Source: Bifidobacterium breve (GTDB lineage Bacteria; Actinomycetota; Thermoleophilia; Miltoncostaeales; Miltoncostaeaceae). From it: a stretch of DNA of 64,000 nt. The notes under the pieces were generated by a model. It searched no databases. It had not been told where the DNA came from and was given only the letters and a program-made list of their open reading frames with translations. Below are positions 33,439 through 43,664 of this stretch, in pieces. The stretch lies in NCBI GenBank assembly GCA_945861935.1, contig CAMAVU010000002.1, positions 1 through 64,000 of the forward strand, written 5' to 3'. Numbering within the stretch: the stretch's first letter is position 1; each line of letters begins with the position of its first letter. The translations under genes and the position numbers were made by a program.

Positions 33439-33960
33439 TTATCCTAGACCTGCTGTCGCCCAGGACCCGTGTCCTCCGGCACCGACCCGGGTGACGGGCT
33501 GGCTATCCGGGGGGATCCGGGCGAGCAGGTCGGCGATGCGGGCGCCCGACGGGAGCACCAGGCCGGGGTCCACCTCGACCAGGGGCACCAGCGCGAAGCG
33601 GCGCTCGTGCAGGCGGGGGTGCGGGATGACCAGATCGGGCGTGTTCCACTCGCCGCCGGCCCATACGAGGAGGTCGATATCGAGCGGGCGGGGGGCCCAG
33701 CGCGGGCCGTGGCCACGGCCGGCCTCGGCCTCCAGGCGCTTCGCCAGTGCCAGCACTGCCCGTGGACCGAGGGACGTCCTCACCCGGCAGGCCGCGTTCA
33801 GGAACCCCGGCTGGTCGGTGACGCCCTGGGGTGCCGTCGCATAGAGGCCGCTTACTGCCTCGACCGCCACTCCCCCCTCCATCAGACGGCGGAGACCCTG
33901 GCGGAGCGAACCCTGCCGGTCGCCCTCATTCGCTCCCAGGCCGAGCCAGATCACGGTCAC
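33439..33960 (-). CDS. folK: 2-amino-4-hydroxy-6-hydroxymethyldihydropteridine diphosphokinase
   Basis: A 173-residue pyrophosphokinase of folate synthesis. The N-terminal strand is VIWLGLGANEGDRQGSL, followed by YATAPQGVTDQPGFLNAA, RPLDIDLLVW with the metal Asp pair, and IPHPRLHERRFALVPL. Start: the GTG overlapping the folB stop as GTGA, which gives a normal N-terminus. It follows folP and folB in the pathway-consistent order. Confidence 0.93.
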   Translation of the reverse strand: MTVIWLGLGANEGDRQGSLRQGLRRLMEGGVAVEAVSGLYATAPQGVTDQPGFLNAACRVRTSLGPRAVLALAKRLEAEAGRGHGPRWAPRPLDIDLLVWAGGEWNTPDLVIPHPRLHERRFALVPLVEVDPGLVLPSGARIADLLARIPPDSQPVTRVGAGGHGSWATAGLG

Positions 33961-34328
33961 GGCGCCTCGCGCTCCCTGCGCAGCGTCACCGCCACATCCC
34001 CGAGCACATGCGGCATCGGGGGCTGTGGCTTCGCCACGGTCACGGTGACCGATCGCACGGCCGGCTCGGCGAGCACGCGATCGGCGATCAGGCGGCACAG
34101 GCGCTCAAGCAGGGCAACGGGCTCCCCCGCAACGATGGCCACCACGTCGTCGGTGACGCCCGCGTAGTCCACGGTGTGGGCGAGGTCGTCGGTGATGCTC
34201 GCGCGGTCGTCGTCGAGGACCATCTCGATGTCGACCACGAATGGCTGGCCACGCGCCCGTTCGACATCGTGCGCGCCGTGGTGCCCGATCACCTCCAGTC
34301 CGCGGATCTTCACCACGACGTCGCTCAT
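33957..34328 (-). CDS. folB: dihydroneopterin aldolase
   Basis: A 123-residue enzyme that splits dihydroneopterin into the hydroxymethyl-pterin used by FolK. VKIRGLEVIGHHGAHDVERA starts the tunnelling fold, VDYAGVTDDVVAIV lies at the interface, and VTVAKPQPPMPHV has the catalytic Lys. The ATG overlaps folP, and the stop overlaps folK. Confidence 0.92.
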   Translation of the reverse strand: MSDVVVKIRGLEVIGHHGAHDVERARGQPFVVDIEMVLDDDRASITDDLAHTVDYAGVTDDVVAIVAGEPVALLERLCRLIADRVLAEPAVRSVTVTVAKPQPPMPHVLGDVAVTLRREREAP

Positions 34329-35155
34329 GCACCGCCCCCACGCACGCCCGCAAAGGCGCGGAGTGCGTCCACGGTCGCGCCGACGTCATGCACCCGCAGG
34401 ACGGCCGCCCCGTTCTCCACGGCCGCGAGACCAGCGCCCACGGACCCTGCCAGCCGGTCGCCCGCCTCGCGCCCGGTCAGCACCCCGACCACGCCCTTGC
34501 GGGACACGCCCACGAGTACCGGGCGGCCCAGTGCGACGATGGCACCCAGCCCACGGAGCAGCGCGACGTTGTGCGCGGCCGATTTGCCGAACCCGATCCC
34601 CGGGTCGAGGATGATCGCCTGCTCGGATACCCCCGCCGACACCGCAGCGGCCATCCGGCCCTCGAGGAATGCCGTGACCTCGGACACCACGTCACCGTAG
34701 CGCGGGTCATCCTGCATCGTCAGGGGCTCGCCGCGCATGTGCATCAGGCAGATCCCGACGCCCCGCCCGGCCACCAGGGGCAGCATGGCGGGATCGGCGC
34801 CCGCGGTGACGTCGTTCACCAGCACCGCCCCGGCATCGAGCGCGAGCGCCGCCACCGAGGCGCGCCGCGTGTCCACCGACAGGGGGGCGGGCGGTGGATC
34901 GTCGCGCAATGCGGCGAGCACCGGGGTGAGGCGCGCGATCTCCACGTCCTCGGACACCGGATACGCGCCCGGACGGGTGCTCTCGGCCCCCACGTCGAGG
35001 ATCACGGCGCCCTCGGCCGCCATCGCCCGTGCCCGGGCGATGGCCACCTGCGGCTCCACGTGGGCGCCCCCGTCGCTGAAGGAGTCCGGCGTGACGTTGA
35101 GGATGCCCATGACGCACGGGGCGTCGAGCCATGTCAGGGGCGGGGTGACGATCAC
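34325..35155 (-). CDS. folP: dihydropteroate synthase
   Basis: A 276-residue TIM-barrel enzyme joining p-aminobenzoate to the pterin, the sulfonamide target. MGILNVTPDSFSDGG is the diphosphate loop; LDVGAESTRPGA, LVNDVTAG, CLMHMRGEP and IILDPGIGFGKS follow in order, and LVGVSRKGVVG holds the catalytic Lys/Arg region. It starts at GTG 96 bp after ftsH. The folE gene that usually adjoins this operon is not present in the window. Confidence 0.93.
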   Translation of the reverse strand: MIVTPPLTWLDAPCVMGILNVTPDSFSDGGAHVEPQVAIARARAMAAEGAVILDVGAESTRPGAYPVSEDVEIARLTPVLAALRDDPPPAPLSVDTRRASVAALALDAGAVLVNDVTAGADPAMLPLVAGRGVGICLMHMRGEPLTMQDDPRYGDVVSEVTAFLEGRMAAAVSAGVSEQAIILDPGIGFGKSAAHNVALLRGLGAIVALGRPVLVGVSRKGVVGVLTGREAGDRLAGSVGAGLAAVENGAAVLRVHDVGATVDALRAFAGVRGGGA

Positions 35156-35251
35156 CGCAGGGTACCCCGGCGGTGGGCTCCGGTACCCCCGCGGTGCGCC
35201 CGGGGTGGGCGGCGATGAGCGCGAGGCACCATGCCGCAGCCCGCAGGCGGA

Positions 35252-37201
<1,950 letters not shown>

Positions 37202-37270
37202 CGGTCAACTCCCGCTCGACGACAGGAGGCGAGGGTAGCAGCGTCCACCCCGCCTACCGCCCCATATGGT

Positions 37271-37795
37271 CTAAGGCAGCGCGCTGATGTAGGGCAGTTC
37301 GCGGTACCGCTCGCCAGCGTCGAGCCCGTACCCGACCACGAAGACATCGGGGAGCCGGAAGCCCACGTAGCGGGTGCGGAGATCCAGACGATCGGCCGCG
37401 GGCTTGCTGAGCAGGGCGCACGTCTCGAGTGAGGCGGGGTCACGGGCAGAGAGGTTGCGCATCAGGTAGCGGAGGGTCCGCCCCGAGTCGATGACGTCCT
37501 CGACCAGCAGCACGTCACGCCCTTCGATGGGCCCGTCGAGGTCCTTCGTGATGCGGACGACCCCCGACGACTGCGTGGCCGAGCCGTACGACGACACCGA
37601 CATGAAGTCGAGCGCGCACGGCACCGTCAGTTCACGCACAAGGTCCGCCGTGAAGAACACCGCACCCTTGAGGATGCCGATGATCAGCAGGTCGCGTCCC
37701 GCGTAGTCGGCGGAGATCTCGGCCGCCATCTCCCGAACGCGTTCGCTCAGCCCTTCCCGCGTGACGACGATCTCGCCCGGCGCGCCGTGGGTCAC
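37271..37795 (-). CDS. hpt: hypoxanthine phosphoribosyltransferase
   Basis: A 174-residue purine-salvage enzyme. IGILKGAVFFTADLVREL gives the pyrophosphate loop, VLLVEDVIDSGRTLRYL the PRPP motif, and FVVGYGLDAGERYRELPYI the base-binding end. GTG start overlapping the tilS stop (GTGA). It lies between tilS and ftsH, the most conserved arrangement of this gene in Gram-positive bacteria. Confidence 0.93.
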   Translation of the reverse strand: MTHGAPGEIVVTREGLSERVREMAAEISADYAGRDLLIIGILKGAVFFTADLVRELTVPCALDFMSVSSYGSATQSSGVVRITKDLDGPIEGRDVLLVEDVIDSGRTLRYLMRNLSARDPASLETCALLSKPAADRLDLRTRYVGFRLPDVFVVGYGLDAGERYRELPYISALP

Positions 37796-39108
37796 GCGGG
37801 AACCGCCGACAGGTGAACGGCGTCCTCACCGGATCGCGCGGCGACATCGGCCGACGGGCGGTGCCCGGCCACCCACACCACGCCCGATGCGTCCACGACC
37901 ACGGGCACCGACGCGCGTCGCCGGGCGGGGACCCCGGCCCCCTGGAGCAGCCGGCCGACGGCCTGGTGCCCACCCCCGGCGAGTGCAATGCGGTCCCCGG
38001 GGCGCACGCCGCGCACCGTCAGCGCCCCGCGCGGGCGCACCCATGCGCCGCCCTGGTCGTCAACGGACGCGACCCCGGGACGCGCGATCACCTCCATCGC
38101 AGGCAGGCGCACGGAGCCGGGTACTGCGAGAGACAGGGGAAGAATGGGCGCGATCAGCACGCCCGATCGTTCGGCACTGAGCACACCCCCGTCAACGGCC
38201 ACGAGCCCGCCGGGCACATCCAGCACCCCGGTGCCCCGGGCCGCGCGTGCAAGGACGGCCGTCACCACCTCGGACGACAGGGCATCGCCCGGAAGCCCGG
38301 CGTCCGCCATCAGCGTGCGTACGAGCAGCCGACGGACAGCGAGCGGCTCCAGCGCCAGCAGCCCGACGTCGAGGCCCTCGTTGCGCCGCACGCGAACGGT
38401 GGCCGCCAGCACCACTGCCCCGACGACCTCGGCCTCGTCGGCGAGCAACTCCGCAAGGCGCGCCACGTTGGCCTGGGCTCCGGGGTGAATGGCCTCCAGG
38501 GCCGGCACGAGACCGTGCCGCACACGCGCACGGGCCGCCCTCGGATCGGCGTTGGTGGGATCGTCCACGAAGGTGACGCCGCGCTCGTCGCACCACGCCC
38601 GCACCTCGGCCCGCGAGACGTCCAGAAGGGGCCGCACCAGTCGGTCGCGGCGCGGCGCAATGCCGAGCGCCCCGGTGCGGCCGGTACCGCGCGCAGCCCG
38701 GAACAGGATGGTCTCCACGTGATCCGTGAGTGTGTGGCCGGTGGCGATGAGGTCCAGACCCTCCTCCGCGCGCACCCTCTCGGCGACCGCCAGCCGGGCG
38801 TCACGGGCCCTCTCCATCGCGGCGGCGCCCGGGGCGAGGCCGAGGGCCTCGACATGGGCGGGCAGGCCCAGCCGATGGGCCTCCGCCACCACGGCGTGGG
38901 ACTCGCCGGCGGCGGCGGCGCGCAGTCCGTGGTCCACCGACAGCACGTGCAGGGGCCCGTCGTGGATCTCGGCCAGGACGTGCATCAGGCACATCGAGTC
39001 CGCACCCCCGGACACCAGAACGACCACGCCCGATCCGGGCGGAAGCAGATCGTGGCGAAGTGCATAGGTGCGAACACGCTCGACGAGGGTCACGCCGGGA
39101 GTATTCAC
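37792..39108 (-). CDS. tilS: tRNA(Ile)-lysidine synthetase
   Basis: A 438-residue enzyme that converts the wobble C of tRNA-Ile(CAU) to lysidine, so that it reads AUA. VVVLVSGGADSMCLMHVL is the PP-loop, followed by LHVLSVDHGLR, IATGHTLTDHVETILFR and VDDPTNADPRAARARVRH. The C-terminal domain contains GVRPGDRIALAGGG. Its ATG overlaps the stop of the thioredoxin-like gene. Confidence 0.92.
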   Translation of the reverse strand: MNTPGVTLVERVRTYALRHDLLPPGSGVVVLVSGGADSMCLMHVLAEIHDGPLHVLSVDHGLRAAAAGESHAVVAEAHRLGLPAHVEALGLAPGAAAMERARDARLAVAERVRAEEGLDLIATGHTLTDHVETILFRAARGTGRTGALGIAPRRDRLVRPLLDVSRAEVRAWCDERGVTFVDDPTNADPRAARARVRHGLVPALEAIHPGAQANVARLAELLADEAEVVGAVVLAATVRVRRNEGLDVGLLALEPLAVRRLLVRTLMADAGLPGDALSSEVVTAVLARAARGTGVLDVPGGLVAVDGGVLSAERSGVLIAPILPLSLAVPGSVRLPAMEVIARPGVASVDDQGGAWVRPRGALTVRGVRPGDRIALAGGGHQAVGRLLQGAGVPARRRASVPVVVDASGVVWVAGHRPSADVAARSGEDAVHLSAVPA

Positions 39109-39647
39109 GACCCGTCGGCCAGCGGCGCCGTGAGGCGGTCGAGGCCGTCTGCCGTGACCGGGCCCACCCAGATCGCGGCGAGGCGCCCCGCCCGGTCGAG
39201 TACGAGGGTGGTCGGCAGGCCGACGACCCCGTAGCCATCCCCCACGGCATCGTCCTCATCGATGCCGAGCGGGAACGTGACCCCGACCTCCTGCGCGAAC
39301 TCCCGGGCGGGACCCGGTGCATTGTTGATGGCGATGCCGACGACCCGGATACCCGGATGCCCGCTCGCGAACTGCTGGACGAGGGGCATCTCCGCCTTGC
39401 ACGGCCCACACCACGACGCCCAGAGGTTCACGACCGTCGGGCGCCGGTCGGGGGTTCCCACGGTGAGTCCGCCGGACCCCGTGAGCCGGGGAACCGTCAC
39501 GGCGATGGCCGCGGGACGATCCACCTCAGGGGTCACCCCGGGCGCCACCCCTCCGGTGCTGGATGAACCGCACCCGCCCGCGAGGGCACCCATGGCGGAA
39601 AGGACGAGCGCGGCGGCGGTCGTGGCGATTCGGCGGCGGGCCTCCAC
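39105..39647 (-). CDS. TlpA-like thioredoxin lipoprotein
   Basis: A 180-residue exported protein. A hydrophobic signal (VEARRRIATTAAALVLSAM) ends in LAGGCGSSS, a likely lipobox, then a thioredoxin fold with LWASWCGPCKAEMPLVQQF (CGPC active site) and the cis-Pro region VVGLPTTLVLDRAGR. It probably reduces disulfides at the cell surface, for example in cytochrome c or wall-protein maturation. GTG start with TAGGCT 7 nt upstream, suggesting a leaderless mRNA. It may head the 20-kb housekeeping run. Confidence 0.85.
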   Translation of the reverse strand: MEARRRIATTAAALVLSAMGALAGGCGSSSTGGVAPGVTPEVDRPAAIAVTVPRLTGSGGLTVGTPDRRPTVVNLWASWCGPCKAEMPLVQQFASGHPGIRVVGIAINNAPGPAREFAQEVGVTFPLGIDEDDAVGDGYGVVGLPTTLVLDRAGRLAAIWVGPVTADGLDRLTAPLADGS

Positions 39648-39699
39648 GGACCCGAGCCTAGCCGGGCGTGCGACCCCGGGGTGTCGTAGCGTCGTGCGC

Positions 39700-40209
39700 G
39701 TGCCATCGGCCCGGGCCACGTCCGCGATCCTTGCCGCAGACCGTCGCGCGGGCGATGCGCTGCGGGCGCGGGCGCGTGCCGTTCCGGGCGGGCATGAGTA
39801 CGCCCGGCTGGCAGCCGACGCCATGGCGCCCGGGTTCCAGGCGCTGGTCGTCGCCCTTCTCGTCCTGCCCGGATCGCGTGCACTCGGCCTGCGGGCCGCG
39901 ATCGCAGCAGTGGCAGCAGGAGCCGCCGCGAAGGCCGCACGGGATGCCATCGACCGACCGCGCCCGGGCACGCGGGCCGACGGGGGCCTGCCGAGCCGGC
40001 ACGCGGCGTCCGCGACGGCGATCGCCCTGGTCATCTCGCGCGAGCGGCCGGTGCTGGGGGCCGTCGCCCAGATGGCGGCGATCGCGGGTTTCGCGGCGAG
40101 GGTGGCCGCAGCCGATCACGATCCGCTCGACGTGGTGGCAGGCGCGGGGGTCGGCGCCACCGTGGCCCGCGTTATGCGGCGGCGGCGGCCCGCCGGAACT
40201 CGCCGGTGA
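39700..40209 (+). CDS. PAP2-family phosphatase, small membrane-associated
   Basis: A 169-residue protein with the phosphatidic-acid phosphatase motifs: KAARDAIDRPRPG (first motif), GLPSRHAASATAIAL (PSGH motif as PSRH) and ARVAAADHDPLDVVAG (His nucleophile region). Members hydrolyse lipid phosphates such as undecaprenyl or prenyl diphosphates. The GTG start was chosen because TAGCGT lies 7 nt upstream; another GTG is two codons earlier. Its 3' end overlaps the convergent GGDEF-like gene by 38 bp. Confidence 0.75.
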   Translation: MPSARATSAILAADRRAGDALRARARAVPGGHEYARLAADAMAPGFQALVVALLVLPGSRALGLRAAIAAVAAGAAAKAARDAIDRPRPGTRADGGLPSRHAASATAIALVISRERPVLGAVAQMAAIAGFAARVAAADHDPLDVVAGAGVGATVARVMRRRRPAGTRR

Positions 40210-41065
40210 TCTGGTCGGCCCCGGAGCCCGCCGCGTCCTGACGCATGAGGTCGCGTGTGAGGTCGGCCCCGGCACGCTCGATCAGCGACGCCGCTTCCGT
40301 GTCGCCGTCCGTCCACTGGGCAACGCCGACCGCCGCCGCCCCCGCGGTGACCCTGAGGCCGTGGCCGCCGCGGATGACGACGCCCTCGAGGGCCATCGCC
40401 ATGCGCTCGCCGAGGTCACGGGCGGCGTCCGCACCGCCGGCGACAAGCGCCACGTAGCGACCCCCGCCCTCATCCGCCAGCACGTCGCTGCCGGACGCCG
40501 CGCCCGTGATCGCGGCCGAACATGCGACGAGGAGTGCGTCGTGGGCCTCCCGTCCGTGAATGCGCCCGACGGAGTCCAGACGGGGCACCGCGACGACGAC
40601 CACCGACACCGGGCTGCCCGCCTCGGCCGCCCGGCGGCAGTCACGATCGGCGACACGGTCGAACACCGGGTGCGGAGCCACTGCCGACCCCCGGTGCACG
40701 CTCCGGACCGGCCAGACGGCGAGACGTGCATCGGCCGTGCGCGTGTGTGCCGCACCGAGGCCGGCGACCACGATGATGGCAAGGAGCCCCGTGGCCACCT
40801 CGGCGCTGGCGACATCGCCCGACGACGCCACCGCGAGGGCAAGCACCGACGCGAGGAGAGTCGCGATCATCCCCGTGCCCCCGGCGAGCGGTGCCGCCAG
40901 CGCCGCCGGCACCACCAGCAGCGGCCACAGCCACCAGGTGCCCAGTGCGACGATGGGACCCACGGTGGCACCCACCAGAACCAGCAGCAGGAACAGGCGA
41001 CGCTGCCGGTACCGCGCGTCGAGGGCGGCATCCGTGACGGTGTCGTGGTCCATGGGGTTCGCCAC
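40172..41065 (-). CDS. membrane protein with a degenerate GGDEF-like domain
   Basis: A 297-residue protein. The first about 120 residues hold three or four membrane helices (LFLLLVLVGATVGPIVAL, PLLVVPAALAAPLAG). From about residue 135 the pattern resembles diguanylate cyclases: FDRVADRDCRRAA, VVVVAVPRLDSVGRIHG, SDVLADEGGGRYVALVAG and RVTAGAAAVGVA. The active loop GG(D/E)EF is GGGRY, so synthesis of cyclic di-GMP is not expected. It may bind a nucleotide as a sensor, or have no second-messenger role. Confidence 0.65.
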   Translation of the reverse strand: MANPMDHDTVTDAALDARYRQRRLFLLLVLVGATVGPIVALGTWWLWPLLVVPAALAAPLAGGTGMIATLLASVLALAVASSGDVASAEVATGLLAIIVVAGLGAAHTRTADARLAVWPVRSVHRGSAVAPHPVFDRVADRDCRRAAEAGSPVSVVVVAVPRLDSVGRIHGREAHDALLVACSAAITGAASGSDVLADEGGGRYVALVAGGADAARDLGERMAMALEGVVIRGGHGLRVTAGAAAVGVAQWTDGDTEAASLIERAGADLTRDLMRQDAAGSGADQITGEFRRAAAAA

Positions 41066-41653
41066 CGGGTGGGGTGGGGAACCAGGGCTCGGTGCCCCGG
41101 TTCAGGGGACCGTAGATGGCGACCCGGACGCCGCCCTCCCGCCCCGGCCCGCTGCCCACGGAGTGCCCGGCGCTGAAGGATCCGCGACAGCCGTCGCGGT
41201 AGCCGTCGCTCGGCGGCGATCACCGCGCACCGCGCCCGGGGTCGTGACCTCCCTCCCTGGCTCCCCGGTGAGGGCGGATCAAACCTGAACGCGCTGTCGA
41301 TCGTCGGTGCGGGAATGACCACGCAACACGCGGCGCTGACGAAGACCCCCGTCCGTCCGCGCGTCGCAGCCGTCGTCCCGGCACCAGGGCGTGCGTATGA
41401 CCGTCAGACAGGTCACGGATCCGCTCACCGGGGTGGGGGTGGTGGGGGTGGTGGTGGTGACTCCTTGATGGCATCCGCGTCAACGTGCACGTCGTCGCGA
41501 TGATCGACGCACCCTCGTGCGATGCACACGTCCCGCCCGACTCCGTACCCACGGTCGGTGACCCCACGGGAATATCCGCGAACCGCACCGACGTCTCCGA
41601 ACCGGCTGAGCGTGCATCCGGCGCGTGATTCACCCGGGACTACGCTGGTCAGC
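41066..41653. other. 588-bp divergent intergenic region with a G-rich tract
   Basis: I see no convincing gene here. A run of clustered guanines (41430-41459, GGGG/GGGGG blocks spaced by T) could form a G-quadruplex or an unusual single-strand structure. The right end holds TACGCT (41641-41646), a -10 box 7 nt before the start of the large secreted protein. A His-rich reading frame on the minus strand across the G tract is an effect of the repeat. Confidence 0.55.
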
Positions 41654-43633
41654 ATGCGTCCCCGGCGTCGAGCCCTCCTCGCGGCCTTTCTTGCCTCGGT
41701 GTTGCTCGCCGTTGCCTCAGGTGCACTGGGACTGGTGGTGCTGTCGGGTGCAGGCGCAACGGTGACGTACACCGAAGACGGGGGTACCGTCATCCCCTTC
41801 CCCGGACTGCTCATCACCGGGTCGGCATCCACCCTTGCGTCGGCGACGGTGTCGGTGACCGCCAACTTCGAGGGCAGCCAGGACCGTCTGGGTTTCACGA
41901 ATAACGGCACCACGATGGGCAACATCGGCGGCGTCTTCAACTCCGGTACGGGAGTGCTCACGCTCACCAGTGCAGGCGCCACCGCCACGACGAACCAGTG
42001 GCACGACGCGCTGCGGTCAACCGTCTATTGGAACACCTCCCAGAACCCGAGTACGTCCAACCGCACGCTCGTCGCAAGGGTCGACGATGGCTCGGGTCCG
42101 AGCGATCCGGTCAGTGCGACCGTGGCCATCACCGCGGTGAACGACGCGCCCGTGGTCACCACCACCACGGGCACGGCCGCCGCCGTGCGCGACACCGCAA
42201 TCCCCGTTGACTCCGCCATCACGGTGAGCGACAGCGACAGCGCCACGCTGGCCAGCGCCACGGTGGCCATCACCATTGGATACCGGGAGGCTCAGGACCG
42301 TCTGGGGCTCGACGCGAATCCATCCACGATGGGAAACGTCACATCGACGTGGAACGCCGGCACCGGGGTGCTCACGCTCACGAGCGCAGGTGGCACCGCC
42401 ACCGTGGCGCAGTGGCAGACGGCGCTACGGGCCGTCACCTACCGCTGTCTCGTGGGGCATCCCGATACCGCTCTGCGCACGGTCTCGTTCACGGCCAACG
42501 ATGGCTTGTTGAGCAGCAACACCGCCACCCGCACGGTATCGGTGGCCGCCATCAACCGGGCACCGGTGCTCACCTCGACGTCGTTCACCAGTCCCGCGAC
42601 CAACCCGATCCCCGTCACCGGGTCGCACTTGTTCACCTCCTATCAGGACGATGTCGATTCGCCCATGGTCAGCGTCACGATCGTGGCGCTGCCGGACGCG
42701 GGCACCCTCACCTACAACGGCAGCCCGGTCACCGTGGGACAGGTGATCCCCGCCGCCAACTGGCTGGGGAACGCCACGCCGAACGTGATCTACACGCCGC
42801 AGGCAGGCGACGTCACCTGGCGCAGCATCACCTACACGGCCTCCGACGGCGCCCTGAGCAGCGGGCAGGCCACGATGACCTTCCGCTTGTACCCGACCGT
42901 TGTCCCTGTGCTCGTCCTCTCAGGTGCCCCCCTCCAGGCCCCCTTCACCGTGGCGGCCGCGATTGATGCGGCTGCCGCCATCACCTGGATCGGTAACCGG
43001 GGCATCGCCGGGGTCACCGTGCAGGTGACAGGGGGGCTGCAGCCGGATGACGTCCTGACGCTGGCCACGGGTATCGATCCGATCGGCAACATCAACGTCA
43101 CCGGAACGTCCGCGGGGTACATCAATCTCCAGAGTGCCGATATCTCGGCCACGCCTGCGGAATGGCAGAACGCCCTGCGGAGGCTCACCATCCGTGCGGT
43201 ATCGGGGCCGGGACTACGCCGCACCGTGACCTTCACGCTCTACTGGCCGGCCGGCCAAGTGGTGGCGACCCGGAGCGTGGACGTGGCACCGGGGACCGAC
43301 GGCCCCGCTGCCCCGGACGGGTCCGGCACGCAAGCGCCCGGCGACACGCCCACCGTGCCCATGCCCGCTGCGTCGGCCACCGCGGCTGCCTGCACGCGTC
43401 GTGCGCTGCGCCTGCGAGCCGGGCAGTCACTGACCGCCGCAGGCATCGCCCGGGCGCGATGCCTGCCCACGGGCACCCGCATCATCGCGGTTGCGCGGAC
43501 CTCGCGACGCATCTGCACCGCGTCGCGCACACACATGAGGGCGGTGCGGGCGGGCACCTGCCGCCTCACCCTGCGAACACCATCGGGGCAGCAGCGCGCT
43601 GCCACGGTGACGGTCCGGCAACGCTCGCCGTAA
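41654..43633 (+). CDS. large secreted beta-repeat protein
   Basis: A 659-residue exported protein. Signal peptide: MRPRRRALLAAFLASVLLA. The body is Thr/Val/Asn-rich beta repeats. Two units of about 110 residues are clearly duplicated, each with QDRLG, a STMGN/TTMGN turn, GVLTLTSAG and a TVSFTANDG-type end; more divergent units follow (YTPQAGDVTW, QWQ/EWQNALRRL). This is the style of cadherin-like or CHU-type adhesion repeats. The C-terminal 100 residues are Arg/Cys-rich (four Cys). ATG chosen because the signal begins there and a -10 box lies 7 nt upstream. Confidence 0.75.
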   Translation: MRPRRRALLAAFLASVLLAVASGALGLVVLSGAGATVTYTEDGGTVIPFPGLLITGSASTLASATVSVTANFEGSQDRLGFTNNGTTMGNIGGVFNSGTGVLTLTSAGATATTNQWHDALRSTVYWNTSQNPSTSNRTLVARVDDGSGPSDPVSATVAITAVNDAPVVTTTTGTAAAVRDTAIPVDSAITVSDSDSATLASATVAITIGYREAQDRLGLDANPSTMGNVTSTWNAGTGVLTLTSAGGTATVAQWQTALRAVTYRCLVGHPDTALRTVSFTANDGLLSSNTATRTVSVAAINRAPVLTSTSFTSPATNPIPVTGSHLFTSYQDDVDSPMVSVTIVALPDAGTLTYNGSPVTVGQVIPAANWLGNATPNVIYTPQAGDVTWRSITYTASDGALSSGQATMTFRLYPTVVPVLVLSGAPLQAPFTVAAAIDAAAAITWIGNRGIAGVTVQVTGGLQPDDVLTLATGIDPIGNINVTGTSAGYINLQSADISATPAEWQNALRRLTIRAVSGPGLRRTVTFTLYWPAGQVVATRSVDVAPGTDGPAAPDGSGTQAPGDTPTVPMPAASATAAACTRRALRLRAGQSLTAAGIARARCLPTGTRIIAVARTSRRICTASRTHMRAVRAGTCRLTLRTPSGQQRAATVTVRQRSP

Positions 43634-43664
43634 TCCCGTCACAGGGTCCGGTCGGCGATCGGAC

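Noticed and set aside
41430-41459. Considered as a repeat-based phase-variation site
   Set aside because: The tract is 180 bp before the start and not between promoter boxes, so slippage has no obvious effect on expression.
41220-41633. His-rich minus-strand frame (HHHHPHHPHP) in the 588-bp gap
   Set aside because: The His run is the complement of the G-rich tract; the rest of the frame is Arg/Ser/Gly-rich with no ribosome site.
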